Assembly (NCBI GenBank): GCA_028532765.1
Contig: JAQQAR010000009.1
Coordinates: 1-52,768, forward strand
Direction of reading: 5' to 3'
Origin: Sphaerochaetaceae bacterium
GTDB lineage: Bacteria; Spirochaetota; Spirochaetia; Sphaerochaetales; Sphaerochaetaceae
DNA: 52,768 nucleotides
Below, piece after piece: positions 19,356 through 28,152 of this stretch. Position numbers and translations under genes: made by a program. Positions within the stretch are counted from its first letter, which is position 1; every line of letters begins with the position of its first letter. Under the pieces are notes generated by a model. It searched no databases. It had not been told where the DNA came from and saw only the letters and a list, made by a program, of their open reading frames with translations.

Positions 19356-19428
19356 TGTGTGTACCTTCTTTCTCATAGCGTACCAGTGAATGCCCGTTCT
19401 GTCATGCGCTATTTTCACCATGGTTGTA

Positions 19429-19457
19429 TTGCACAACGTGCTATCCTTCAATACAAT
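19429..19457 (+). promoter_or_regulatory. Candidate promoter of the aspartate kinase gene
   Basis: TTGCAC (19429-19434) and TACAAT (19452-19457) are exactly 17 bp apart, 43 bp before the start codon. This is a strong sigma-70-type match, in the divergent gap between the MFS gene and the kinase gene. Confidence 0.6.
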
Positions 19458-19499
19458 ACGCTCCTGTAGATATCCTAGAAATATGGAAGGTTATTTCCC

Positions 19500-20804
19500 A
19501 TGATTGTATGTAAATTCGGTGGAAGCTCTGTTGCTGATGCCAAACAGATAGAAAAAGTGAAAGCGATTGTAGAGGCTGATCCAAAGCGACAGATAGTAAT
19601 TGTCTCTGCTCCAGGAAAACGAAACAAGGATGATGAGAAGGTGACAGACATGCTTTATGCATGTAATGCACTTGCCCAGCAAGGATTGACTTGCAAACCA
19701 GTCTTCAAGAAGATTGCCGACCGTTATACCTCTATTCTTGAAGACCTTGGCATCGAGAAAAAACCCTTTGTCGCTGTCCTTGAGGAAGTTCGTCAGATGA
19801 TTGATGCAGGCCATGGTGCAGAGTATGCAGCAAGCCGCGGAGAATATCTCAGTGCCCGGATGATTGCCGCCTACCTTGGTTGGGATTTCCTGGATGCTGA
19901 TCCGTATATCGTTATCAACCCTGATGGGACCGTGCATGAACAGAGCTATGAGAACCTCAGAAAAGTATTGAAGAAAGGCAATAAGTATATTGTTCCTGGT
20001 TTCTATGGCTGTGATATCGAAGGAAAAGTAAAAACCTTCAGCCGAGGTGGCTCGGATATTACCGGAGCCATTCTCAGCAGTGCAGCAGATGCTGAATCGT
20101 ACGAGAACTGGACTGATGTTTCGGGGGTGTTCTCAGTAGACCCACGCTTGGTGCATAATGCTAAGGTGATCAAGACGATGACCTATCGTGAGCTTCGTGA
20201 GCTTGCAGGTGTTGGGGCAAATGTCTTTCATGAAGAAGCAATTGCTCCCGTGATCGCCGCCCAGATTCCCATCAATGTGAAAAACACGAATTCACCAGAG
20301 GATATGGGCACCATGATCGTCAATGAACGAGCGAGTGGAACAGCACCCCTTGCTGGTGTCTCGGCCAAGAAAGGCTATAGCAGGATAACCCTGCGTAAGC
20401 TGATGCTCTTCAAGCAATCCGGGACCAGGCATGCACTGCTTACCATGTTGCATGTGTTTGGCATCAGGCCATCTTTCAGCTTGTTTGGCGTGGACAGTAT
20501 CGTCTGGTTTTTTGAAACAAGCCAGGCAAGTGACAGCGTCCTGAAAGCAATGTGCACCCGTCTCACCAGTGAGTTCTCTCTGGACTCCATTGATGTTGAT
20601 CATGACCATGCAATTGTCGGTGTTGTTGGAGAGGGCGTCATGGATCACCGTGACCTGATTGCTAAAGTGGTTGGATCCTTGGACAAGGAATCCATCAGGT
20701 TGAATTTCCTCAACTTCGGTGCATCTGATACCTCCTTGCTGCTTGGAGTCCATGCTGATAAAACACAAGACGCTGTAATCACACTGTATAACGCATTGTT
20801 CTAA
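19500..20804 (+). CDS. lysC: Aspartate kinase
   Basis: The enzyme phosphorylates aspartate, the first step to lysine, threonine, methionine and diaminopimelate. It has 434 residues. The N-terminal amino-acid-kinase domain has KFGGSS (5-10), SAPGKR and SRGGSDITGA. From about residue 300, two ACT-like regulatory segments follow, with FLNFGASDTSLLLGV near the end. The gene has a promoter and a GGAAGG ribosome site just before ATG 19500, and it ends in a strong terminator, so it is a single-gene transcript. No lysine riboswitch is evident in the short leader. The symbol is used in the generic sense; feedback specificity cannot be inferred. Confidence 0.92.
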   Translation: MIVCKFGGSSVADAKQIEKVKAIVEADPKRQIVIVSAPGKRNKDDEKVTDMLYACNALAQQGLTCKPVFKKIADRYTSILEDLGIEKKPFVAVLEEVRQMIDAGHGAEYAASRGEYLSARMIAAYLGWDFLDADPYIVINPDGTVHEQSYENLRKVLKKGNKYIVPGFYGCDIEGKVKTFSRGGSDITGAILSSAADAESYENWTDVSGVFSVDPRLVHNAKVIKTMTYRELRELAGVGANVFHEEAIAPVIAAQIPINVKNTNSPEDMGTMIVNERASGTAPLAGVSAKKGYSRITLRKLMLFKQSGTRHALLTMLHVFGIRPSFSLFGVDSIVWFFETSQASDSVLKAMCTRLTSEFSLDSIDVDHDHAIVGVVGEGVMDHRDLIAKVVGSLDKESIRLNFLNFGASDTSLLLGVHADKTQDAVITLYNALF

Positions 20805-20811
20805 GCATCTA

Positions 20812-20843
20812 TTCCCTCCACTTTCCCGTGGAGGGAGTTTTTT
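20812..20843 (+). terminator. Rho-independent terminator of the aspartate kinase gene
   Basis: TTCCCTCCAC (20812-20821) pairs with GTGGAGGGAG (20828-20837) across a six-base loop and is followed at once by six T. This is a textbook intrinsic terminator. Confidence 0.9.
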
Positions 20844-20911
20844 ACCAAAAAATATTATAATTTACCAATTAAACATACCGAAAAAAGAATGAAAGAACGT
20901 TACTTATAATG

Positions 20912-20940
20912 TTGATTACTTCCTCTTTTTTTCCTATGGT
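20912..20940 (+). promoter_or_regulatory. Candidate promoter of the DUF2179-type membrane protein gene
   Basis: TTGATT (20912-20917) and TATGGT (20935-20940) are 17 bp apart, with the start codon 31 bp further on. Each hexamer matches consensus at four positions. Confidence 0.4.
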
Positions 20941-20971
20941 ATAGGGAATATGTACATATGAGGGTAGTGTA

Positions 20972-21475
20972 GTGGTCGATTCTGCTTCGCTCTATTTGGC
21001 CTTGATGATCTTCCTCGCGAGAGTGGTGGATGTTTCTCTGGGTACCTTGCGTCATGCTCTTGTCATTCGTGGCAAGAGAGCTCTTACGTTTATGATTGCA
21101 TTCGTTGAATCCATCATCTGGGTATTTGCTGTATCGAGGGTCATCAATGACCTGTCAGATCCTCTCATGGCTATTGCCTTTGCATTTGGATTTGCTGCTG
21201 GGACTTTTGTGGGAATCACCTTGGAGAGCATTCTGAAAATCGGGGATCAAGTGGTGAAAGTCTTCACACAGAAGGGCTCTGCAGTTGCGCAGGTGCTGAG
21301 AGACCAAGGATTTCGTGTAACTGAGTTTCAAGGGAATGGACGGGATGGCACTATCTATCTCCTGTTCGTACAAGTTCCCAGAAAATCAGTGAAGCAAGTC
21401 ATGAAACTTACCCGTTCCATTGATCCAACCTGTTACCTTGTAGTCGAAGATATCAAGATGCGTGCTTACGCCTAA
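20972..21475 (+). CDS. UPF0316 (DUF5698/DUF2179) membrane protein
   Basis: This is a 167-residue protein of unknown role. About three membrane helices (residues 5-90) contain the family pattern ARVVDVSLGTLRHALVIRGKR, then FVESIIWVFAVSRVI and AFAFGFAAGTFVGI. A soluble DUF2179 domain follows (about 95-165: GFRVTEFQGNGRDGTIYLLFVQVPRK), with the ferredoxin-like G-x-G-x-D-G turn seen in YitT/YebE relatives. The start is GTG 20972, preceded by GAGGG. Both flanking genes have their own terminators, so it is monocistronic. Confidence 0.85.
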   Translation: MVDSASLYLALMIFLARVVDVSLGTLRHALVIRGKRALTFMIAFVESIIWVFAVSRVINDLSDPLMAIAFAFGFAAGTFVGITLESILKIGDQVVKVFTQKGSAVAQVLRDQGFRVTEFQGNGRDGTIYLLFVQVPRKSVKQVMKLTRSIDPTCYLVVEDIKMRAYA

Positions 21476-21502
21476 AAAAACCGGCCCTTAAGTGGGCCGG
21501 CT
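21474..21502 (-). terminator. Terminator of the MalK-type ATPase gene
   Basis: CCGGCCC and GGGCCGG form a perfect 7-bp GC-rich stem. Read on the - strand it is followed by seven T, 17 bp after the ATPase stop. The same hairpin could also stop + strand transcripts, although a T-run is lacking on that side. Confidence 0.85.
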
Positions 21503-21518
21503 ATACATGAACTGATGG

Positions 21519-22616
21519 TTATTTGTTGATAACCTGTTCGGTCTCAAGATCAAAGAACTTAGCCTTTGCCATGTCAGGAATCAAGAAGATCTTGGTATCC
21601 GGTGTAGGAACAAGGGTAGGTTCAATCTTACCAATAACCTGGCTCTTGGAAGTGGAAGTGTAAACGTGGGTCTCACTACCAAGGGGTTCAACAACACTTA
21701 CCGTACCATTGATGGTCTCTCCATCCTTGGCGGTATTGCTGAACGTAACATCTTCCGGGCGGATGCCGAAGGTTACAGATTTACCGACATAAGGAGTCAA
21801 GAATTTCTTCTGCTCTGCAGTGACCTTGAGGCGGAAGGTGCCTTCGTTTGCGTAGATATCATCACCGTCAGCTTCAATAGCAGTCTCGAGGAAGTTCATT
21901 GGAGGAGAACCGATGAATCCGGCAACAAACTTGTTCTGTGGGTTGTTGTAGAGATCAAGAGGTCCACCAATCTGCTGGATAACACCAAACTTCATTACAA
22001 CGATCACATCAGCCATGGTCAGGGCTTCTACCTGGTCGTGGGTGACATAGATCATGGTTGCCTTGAGGCGGTTATGCAGGGAGGAAATCTCTGCGCGCAT
22101 CTGGACACGAAGCTTTGCATCGAGGTTGGAGAGGGGTTCGTCAAAAAGGAATACCTTAGGCTTACGAACAATAGCTCTTCCTACTGCAACACGCTGTCTC
22201 TGTCCACCAGAGAGAGCCTTTGGCTTTCTGTCAAGCAGCTCTTCAATCTCGAGGATCTTTGCTGCTTCACGAACACGCTGGTCAATCTCTTCTTTGGGGA
22301 ACTTGCGGATCTTCAATCCGAAAGCCATGTTGTCATAGACGGTCATGTGGGGATAGAGAGCATAGTTCTGGAATACCATTGCAATGTCTCTGTCCTTGGG
22401 GGGAACGTCGTTGACGAGGTTGCCGTCAATGTAGAGTTCGCCGCTGGTGATATCTTCCAAACCAGCGACCATGCGGAGTGTTGTGGATTTTCCACAACCC
22501 GAAGGTCCGACGAGAACGACAAACTGTCGGTCTTGCACATCAATGTTGACATTGTCAACAGCCTTGACTCCACCGTCATACACCTTGGAGATGTTTTTGA
22601 GTTGTACTGTGGCCAT
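21519..22616 (-). CDS. Sugar ABC importer ATPase (MalK/UgpC/MsmX type)
   Basis: This ATPase powers carbohydrate importers of the CUT1 class. It has 365 residues: an ABC domain with Walker A GPSGCGKST, Q-loop MVFQNYALYPHMTV, signature LSGGQRQRVAVGRAI, Walker B VFLFDEPLSNLDAKLR and H-loop THDQVEA, then an OB-fold regulatory domain (about 240-365) with FGIRPEDVTF. The start is ATG at 22616 with GGAGG; in-frame ATG at 22646 lacks one. The binding-protein/permease operon at 28529-31603 has no ATPase gene, so this protein is the obvious candidate. Its own promoter and terminator suggest it also serves other importers, as MsmX does in Bacillus. Confidence 0.93.
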   Translation of the reverse strand: MATVQLKNISKVYDGGVKAVDNVNIDVQDRQFVVLVGPSGCGKSTTLRMVAGLEDITSGELYIDGNLVNDVPPKDRDIAMVFQNYALYPHMTVYDNMAFGLKIRKFPKEEIDQRVREAAKILEIEELLDRKPKALSGGQRQRVAVGRAIVRKPKVFLFDEPLSNLDAKLRVQMRAEISSLHNRLKATMIYVTHDQVEALTMADVIVVMKFGVIQQIGGPLDLYNNPQNKFVAGFIGSPPMNFLETAIEADGDDIYANEGTFRLKVTAEQKKFLTPYVGKSVTFGIRPEDVTFSNTAKDGETINGTVSVVEPLGSETHVYTSTSKSQVIGKIEPTLVPTPDTKIFLIPDMAKAKFFDLETEQVINK

Positions 22617-22645
22617 ATTGCCTCCAATTATTTTATCTAATAACA

Positions 22646-22674
22646 ACTGTAACCCAGAGTGAGTACGGTGTCAA
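22646..22674 (-). promoter_or_regulatory. Promoter of the MalK-type ATPase gene
   Basis: On the - strand a perfect TTGACA (22674-22669) stands 17 bp before TACAGT (22651-22646), 30 bp upstream of the start codon. This is one of the best promoter matches in the window and fits a highly expressed, shared ATPase. Confidence 0.7.
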
Positions 22675-22801
22675 ACAAAAAATGTATAAAAAACTATGAA
22701 GGATATGTATAAAACTATATAGAGAAAGAAGAAATAGGATAATCGTAGAAGGAAAGCCTATCACATGTTCAACCATTCCTTATGTGTCATGGTGGATTGT
22801 C

Positions 22802-23128
22802 TCAAGGAGTCTTCTTCCGTTTACGTTTAAGAGGAACCGTGCTCACCTTCTCCAATGCAGAAACCACTTCATCCACCAGAGCACGGTTCTCGATATCAAG
22901 AATGTACCACTCATTGGCCCCTTGGAACGGGATATCAGATTCTGCCTCTTCCATCAGGGAGGCGATGCAGGGAAGTTTCTTGACATATGCAACATCGTCA
23001 CAGACCAATATGATTGGCTTGTTTCGTATATATATAAAGTAATCCCCAAACATTTTCCGGTAACTGGGGTGCCACTCTTCGTCAATCTGATTGCAAATAA
23101 ACTCTACATACTCCAGTGTCGATGCCAT
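22802..23128 (-). CDS. TfoX N-terminal-domain protein
   Basis: This small 108-residue protein matches the TfoX_N fold: RKMFGDYFIYIRNKPIILVCDDVAYVKKLP is the family's central strand-turn-strand, followed by a YILDIE strand and a C-terminal helix. It ends in a basic tail (KRKRKK). TfoX proper regulates competence in gamma-proteobacteria, but single-domain relatives are widespread and uncharacterised. The start is ATG at 23128 after AAGGAG. It lies 19 bp downstream of the lyase gene on the same strand, so it probably belongs to the kinase-regulator-lyase transcript. That is an unexpected partner. Confidence 0.8.
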   Translation of the reverse strand: MASTLEYVEFICNQIDEEWHPSYRKMFGDYFIYIRNKPIILVCDDVAYVKKLPCIASLMEEAESDIPFQGANEWYILDIENRALVDEVVSALEKVSTVPLKRKRKKTP

Positions 23129-23147
23129 GATTTTTTGCTCCTTGTCC

Positions 23148-24929
23148 CTATTCTATGTGAAGTGAGAGCTCTTTGGTATAGCCCAGGAGCAGCCGGTAGA
23201 TAACCTTAGGCCATACTGTACGTAATCGCTTATCTTCCACTGTGATCGATTCACAGGTAATCTCCAGTCCCTCTGCGTTGCATTGCATTGTGGCCGTATC
23301 ACCAAAATGGATTATCTTTCCCTCTATGGCCGGCTGCATGGCGCACATCAGGGTCAGGACAGGGGCGGTACTCCCTTTCACTTGTTCTAGGATGGTAATT
23401 CCACCATTTTTTCCATGAGTTACTGTTCGCCTGTAGGATTCCAATCCAGCTGCTTCTGGATAACAATGAGATAACTCCATGACAATTCGCCCTGTTGCTG
23501 CTTCTTCAACAGTACAGCGGTATTTTTTACCCGCTTGCTGTTCGTATGGGGGGAAGTTGGTCACATTATGATAGGTTGAGCGCATGGTCCAGATAGAGTA
23601 TCGATCTTGGCTGAAGGTCTGCTTGGTGTACTGCTCTACACCGATGTCAATGAGAATGGGAATTCCATTCTTGTAGAGGGTTACACTGCCAGTGTCATTA
23701 TGGTTGTGGCTGTCATCATTTCCTCCAGCTTTGACTGCCAAGGCAAGATGCTCATCCCGGCTGATCCAGATACCCACACTTGGGTAGTAGTGGTCCTCTT
23801 CCTTCAGCAAGGGCAATGGCTCTTCCTCTGTAATTCCCAGTAGTTCAAGCAAGCGGTAGGTGAGGTTGATCTCCTGGGGAAGATCTCTCTCCTGTTCCTC
23901 CCGCAAACCTGCCGAATGTTTTGCAAAGGAGGCTAGAATTGGATCCTGTACTGCCTGGGCAAAGAGATATTCCCTCACTGAGCAGGGACCAGCAAGGGCA
24001 GAGCAATCGGAGAAATTGAAATAGTATGGTCCTTGTGCATGGATATGACGGATGAAGGAAGCCATGTTCTGTATTTTGGGTTCTCTTGGCAATCCATCAA
24101 ACTGGAAATTGGTAACACTGTTCAGTATGTCTATACAGAGGTATAAGCAAAGGGCTGCATGTCGGTAGTATTGGGCTCCCTCGCTGCAACATCCATCCTC
24201 CCCGTAGTCCTTCAGGAAACAGTCCAGGCTGCTGAGAGCCTTTTCTGCTATGTGTAGCTGGTCTTCCTTGTCCACAGGGATCAGAAATGCAGTAAGCAGC
24301 ACATTTTGTGTACACCACGCAGTCCAGTTGTTCATTGGTTCATCCCCATCGCCCATCCACCAGAAGTGGGTGGTAAGATAGGGGGTGAGTATTCTTCTTT
24401 CAAGTTCCGTCTCAATACGCTCTCTGATGATGGGGGTTATTGCATCAAGGTCTGGTTTCAGCAAGGAGTAGACCTGTGCAAGCGTTGAGGCGGTCTCAGC
24501 ACTGAAGAGGTCGATGATAGGATGGTCTTTCATGGGCAATGGGAGTTGCTCTGTATCGCGTATATAGCTGTTGTGTGCAGGAAGACACCAACTGGTCTCC
24601 TCGACGATTGCCCAAACAAGGTCGATGATCTTGTCCAAGATCACTTCCTTCGGCTTCAGGCAGTAGGCCAATGTCAGTGTTCCAAGCATCCGTCTCCTGG
24701 TGAAATAGCACTCTTCATAAGCTGTACGATTGCCTGTCCTGCTGAATGATAGATACAGAGACGCTGGCAGCGCAGGAATTGCCTGAGCAACCACTTTTTC
24801 TGCACGCTCGATGATAAGAGAGGATACAGGGGATGTGAGGGTATCCCAGAATTTCCTGTCCGTTGCAGGAGGAGCTGTTCGATATACTCCCTTCATGTGC
24901 GACAGAAGCGGTATGTATGCTCTTGTCAT
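23148..24929 (-). CDS. Heparinase II/III-like polysaccharide lyase
   Basis: This 593-residue protein has the two-part architecture of heparinase II/III enzymes. An alpha-helical N-terminal toroid (about 1-340) contains WWMGDGDEPMNNWTAWC. A beta-sandwich C-terminal part (from about 370) contains GGNDDSHNHNDTGSVTLYKNGIPILIDIG and TMRSTYHNV. In the family, Asn, Tyr and His residues in such segments perform beta-elimination of uronic-acid-containing glycans. No signal peptide or membrane helix is present, so it should be cytoplasmic. The start overlaps the response-regulator stop (ATGA). The exact glycan cannot be read from sequence; heparin-like, alginate-like or other uronate chains are all possible. 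Confidence 0.82.
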   Translation of the reverse strand: MTRAYIPLLSHMKGVYRTAPPATDRKFWDTLTSPVSSLIIERAEKVVAQAIPALPASLYLSFSRTGNRTAYEECYFTRRRMLGTLTLAYCLKPKEVILDKIIDLVWAIVEETSWCLPAHNSYIRDTEQLPLPMKDHPIIDLFSAETASTLAQVYSLLKPDLDAITPIIRERIETELERRILTPYLTTHFWWMGDGDEPMNNWTAWCTQNVLLTAFLIPVDKEDQLHIAEKALSSLDCFLKDYGEDGCCSEGAQYYRHAALCLYLCIDILNSVTNFQFDGLPREPKIQNMASFIRHIHAQGPYYFNFSDCSALAGPCSVREYLFAQAVQDPILASFAKHSAGLREEQERDLPQEINLTYRLLELLGITEEEPLPLLKEEDHYYPSVGIWISRDEHLALAVKAGGNDDSHNHNDTGSVTLYKNGIPILIDIGVEQYTKQTFSQDRYSIWTMRSTYHNVTNFPPYEQQAGKKYRCTVEEAATGRIVMELSHCYPEAAGLESYRRTVTHGKNGGITILEQVKGSTAPVLTLMCAMQPAIEGKIIHFGDTATMQCNAEGLEITCESITVEDKRLRTVWPKVIYRLLLGYTKELSLHIE

Positions 24930-26527
24930 ACGTGTTCTCCCTTACGTGAAAGGTGTTGCAGGTACTGCCTTGGGCTGAGTCCCTCCACCTTTTTGAACAC
25001 CTTGCTGAAGTAGAAGGAGCTTTCGAACCCAAGTTTTTCTGCAATCTCATACACCTTGTACTCACCTTGAGCCATCATCTGTTTTGCCGCATGCACTTTC
25101 TCCTTGGTGATGTACTCTACGAAACTGCACTCGCTATAGCGGGAGAAGAGACTGCTGAGGTAGTTCTGGCTGAACCCGAAGAGTAGGGCAACCTCTGTGA
25201 GGTTGAGCTTCCTGGTGATGTTTTCCTGGATGTATTGCTGGATATTTGCAACTACCTTTGCGCGATAGTCCTGCTTTCTGGACTGCAGATACTTGCCCAA
25301 TCCCTCGGCGAGATGGCGAAGGTATGAACAACACTGGTTGGTGGTAGTGCAACTATATAGTTGCCGGTAACCTCCATGTTCCTCCTGGAAGATCTGTTCA
25401 ACAAGTTTCTGTCCATCCGGGATCAGACTGATAGCCATATAGAGGATATTGCTTGCACTCTCAACAGCCTGCAATGGTGTGATGCCCTGTCTCTCCATCT
25501 CTTGTGCTACATCCTCCATGATCTGAGCCAGTTCTTCTGCATCAAGCTCTTCAAAAGCTCTTGTAAGGCGGCTGCGATAGGGATCCAGGCTAAAGCGTTG
25601 CACCTGTTTCTGCTCAGCGAAGGTGATGGCCACCTTTTCCTGAGAACTGGTGAGCAACTGACGCGCTGAGTTGAACGAGTCACTGAGGTGGTATGGGTCA
25701 TTCACCGGAAGTCCTACACAACAGAGAAGATGCACGGAAAAATAGTTGTATATGACGTGCAATGCCTTCTCCAGAACCTGGTGGATAATGGTGCGGTAGT
25801 GAGCACCTTTTTCTTCATTCAAACAGAAAGTGATGGATAGATGGTGCAAGTCCAAACTGGTTATATGACATGTAAGATAGCGTGAGAGCGTCTCCTTCAG
25901 CATGCCGGTACTGCTGTAGTAGAGGCTCACATCACGCTCCTCTTCTTCCTTGGTTTCAATGGTCACATAGCAGACAACATAGTATTTCTCTTCAAAGCAG
26001 AGAGCCAGTTCCTGTTTCTGGGAATCGAATGCCTGCCGGCTGTCGATAAGACCGTTGAACAACCGGACAAAGAACTTGTCTCTGAATGCTCCCATTACTC
26101 CACGCTCATAAATGGGGTAGGGAGGGTGTCCCTGTTCCTTGATCTGATGTAGGAGGTCCAGGGCCTTCTGTACCGAGGCAGCGAGGCTCTGTTCAGTCAA
26201 TTCAAGCTTAACCAGGTAGTCTACTGCTTGGTAGTTAAGCGCTTCCTTGACATAGCTGAACTCCTCATAGCTGGTAAGGAGGATGAACAGGGGTACTCTT
26301 CCATAAACCGCACCACTCTCCTTGAGCACTTCCAGACCACTCTTGATGGGCATCTTGATATCAGTGATAACCAGCCGAGGGTGTTCTCTCTCAATTGCCT
26401 GCTGGAGTTGCAACCCATTGCGTGCCACTGCAACAATCTCGATACCGAGCTCATGCCAGTTGAGCATGGATTGCAGTCCGACCAGGACCAACGGTTCATC
26501 ATCGGCTATGATCAGTTTGGTTGCCAT
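24926..26527 (-). CDS. YesN-type response regulator with AraC DNA-binding domain
   Basis: This 533-residue protein has an N-terminal receiver domain (about 1-125; ADDEP acidic pocket, phospho-acceptor Asp in LVITDIKMP, Thr in LLTSYEE, Lys in YLVKLE). A long middle region of about 280 residues has no recognised domain. A C-terminal AraC helix-turn-helix pair (about 430-533) has LNLTEVALLFGFSQNYLSSLF and YEIAEKLGFESSFYFSKVFKK. Such regulators activate neighbouring sugar operons. Its gene overlaps the kinase gene by 16 bp and the lyase gene by 4 bp. The three direct repeats at 28364-28424 are its likely binding sites. Confidence 0.92.
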   Translation of the reverse strand: MATKLIIADDEPLVLVGLQSMLNWHELGIEIVAVARNGLQLQQAIEREHPRLVITDIKMPIKSGLEVLKESGAVYGRVPLFILLTSYEEFSYVKEALNYQAVDYLVKLELTEQSLAASVQKALDLLHQIKEQGHPPYPIYERGVMGAFRDKFFVRLFNGLIDSRQAFDSQKQELALCFEEKYYVVCYVTIETKEEEERDVSLYYSSTGMLKETLSRYLTCHITSLDLHHLSITFCLNEEKGAHYRTIIHQVLEKALHVIYNYFSVHLLCCVGLPVNDPYHLSDSFNSARQLLTSSQEKVAITFAEQKQVQRFSLDPYRSRLTRAFEELDAEELAQIMEDVAQEMERQGITPLQAVESASNILYMAISLIPDGQKLVEQIFQEEHGGYRQLYSCTTTNQCCSYLRHLAEGLGKYLQSRKQDYRAKVVANIQQYIQENITRKLNLTEVALLFGFSQNYLSSLFSRYSECSFVEYITKEKVHAAKQMMAQGEYKVYEIAEKLGFESSFYFSKVFKKVEGLSPRQYLQHLSRKGEHV

Positions 26528-28107
26528 GCAGTTCCATCCTTTTTCAGCAGCGGTAAACGAATGATGGCTTTTGTGTATAGCCCTTTCTCGCTTTGCAAGG
26601 TGAGTCCGTAGTTCACACCAAACATATATTCGATTCGTTTTGCTACATTCTTGATCCCTATCTCAGTGAACATGCCCTTGTTTGGGGATTTGCTGGAGTC
26701 GAAGGCGGCATCAATCATGGATTGATCCATTCCTACTCCGTCATCAGTGATGATAAGGCTACATGCATCCTCTTCCATTCTTGCCTCGATTGTTACCGTT
26801 CCTGCTCCTCCCTTTGGCTCAATACCATGGAAGATTGCATTTTCCACCAGTGGCTGTAAGGTGAACCGGGGAATGCCGATGGTGTAGTAGCTTGGATCTA
26901 TAGAGACCTGCAGGACAAGGGTTCCTCCGTAGCGGTACTTCTGGATGACAAAGTAGTCATTTAGCAAATCAAGTTCAGCCTTCAGGGTGATGATCGGCTC
27001 ATCGGCTTTGCTCACATTCTTCATAAGCCGGGAGAGGCTGGTGGTCATCTCAGCAATTCCGGTTGCTTTCTGCAAGGTAGCCATCCATTTGATGGAGTTG
27101 AGTGTGTTATAGAGGAAATGGGGGTTAATCTGACTTTGGAGCATACGGTACTCCAGTTCCTGTTTCTTTTTTTCATCGGTGACACGCCGTTCAAGCAGCT
27201 CATCAACCCGTCCTGCCAGTTCATTGATTCCTCTTCCAATATCACCCAGCTCATCCTCCCATTCTATGCTTGGGTCGCTGGAGAAGTCACTATGTGCGAT
27301 TGCCTTCATCCTCTCTTGGATTTTTGCGATGGGTCGGTTGAAGAGCCGGTTTAGCAAGAGGGCGAGGATGGTTCCAAAAAGCAAGACTGCCAACAGGATA
27401 ATGACCAGCATGGAGAGGTAGGTGGTACGCTCAAAACGTACTTTGTCAGATGAGAGGGTCTGGCTGAGGGTAATGTCCTGAAACCCAGTGGGGCAGGTGA
27501 TCAGCAACTGCTGTTGACCATCCAGGAGGATCTTTGCAACCTGGGTCTGCTCTCCATCGGTATCTGCATCCATTACTTCCATGGCAGGGGCTTGCATCAG
27601 ATGAAAGCGGTTGTTCTTCAGTTGGTAAAAATGGTTCCCAATTCCCAGATAGAGGGATGAACCCTCAGGAAGGGTGTAGTCCTTTACCAAGTCAAGGATC
27701 AACGAGGCACTTACCGCAAGGTAGAGCTGACCGGTCACCTCTGGGGATGAGGATCGGGTGAGCACTCTCCTGATGGGCAATACTTGTGCTTCTCCCCTGA
27801 GGAAGGGGTCCTGCCAGATATGGTTCCATCCACCATTTTGTGTAAAGGTAGGGGGCAGCACCATATCTACATTGGTGGTGTTTACCGGCATGCTGTCGCT
27901 CATCCAGAGACCGGTATGAATGAGTTTTGTATGGTTGATATCGGTGATGATGATCCTGCTGACGTATGCCTGGGCGAGGTTGTTCATTACCTCTTCCTTT
28001 ACCCGTTCATAGGTTTCCAGGGCATTGGTATTTCCCTCCTGTTCCAGATATGCAGATACCAAGGTATTGGTGGTGCACCACTTGATAAGGGAGTCTATGG
28101 CAACCAT
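26512..28107 (-). CDS. YesM-type sensor histidine kinase, remainder downstream of an in-frame stop
   Basis: This open frame of 531 codons encodes an extracytoplasmic sensor region (about 1-225), one membrane helix (about 230-255, MLVIILLAVLLFGTILALLL) and a HAMP domain. The kinase core has LQSQINPHFLYNTLNS (phospho-acceptor His), QPLVENAIFHG (N box) and DDGVGM (G box). A normal YesM kinase has another membrane helix ahead of the sensor region. That helix is encoded just upstream in the same frame (28284-28156) but is cut off by TGA at 28153-28155. ATG 28107 has no good ribosome site. Without the first helix the sensor region should not reach the periplasm, so the product is probably not functional as written. 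Confidence 0.85.
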   Translation of the reverse strand: MVAIDSLIKWCTTNTLVSAYLEQEGNTNALETYERVKEEVMNNLAQAYVSRIIITDINHTKLIHTGLWMSDSMPVNTTNVDMVLPPTFTQNGGWNHIWQDPFLRGEAQVLPIRRVLTRSSSPEVTGQLYLAVSASLILDLVKDYTLPEGSSLYLGIGNHFYQLKNNRFHLMQAPAMEVMDADTDGEQTQVAKILLDGQQQLLITCPTGFQDITLSQTLSSDKVRFERTTYLSMLVIILLAVLLFGTILALLLNRLFNRPIAKIQERMKAIAHSDFSSDPSIEWEDELGDIGRGINELAGRVDELLERRVTDEKKKQELEYRMLQSQINPHFLYNTLNSIKWMATLQKATGIAEMTTSLSRLMKNVSKADEPIITLKAELDLLNDYFVIQKYRYGGTLVLQVSIDPSYYTIGIPRFTLQPLVENAIFHGIEPKGGAGTVTIEARMEEDACSLIITDDGVGMDQSMIDAAFDSSKSPNKGMFTEIGIKNVAKRIEYMFGVNYGLTLQSEKGLYTKAIIRLPLLKKDGTAWQPN

Positions 28108-28152
28108 ATTCTCACGGGCTTTTGCTCCAATGAACTGTAGTTTGAACTCAGT

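Noticed and set aside
19356..19499. Possible lysine riboswitch upstream of the aspartate kinase gene
   Set aside because: The leader after the promoter is about 35-40 nt, far too short for a lysine riboswitch.
21666..22640. 324-codon frame on the + strand opposite the MalK-type ATPase gene
   Set aside because: It is a codon-bias shadow; the - strand frame has all ABC motifs.
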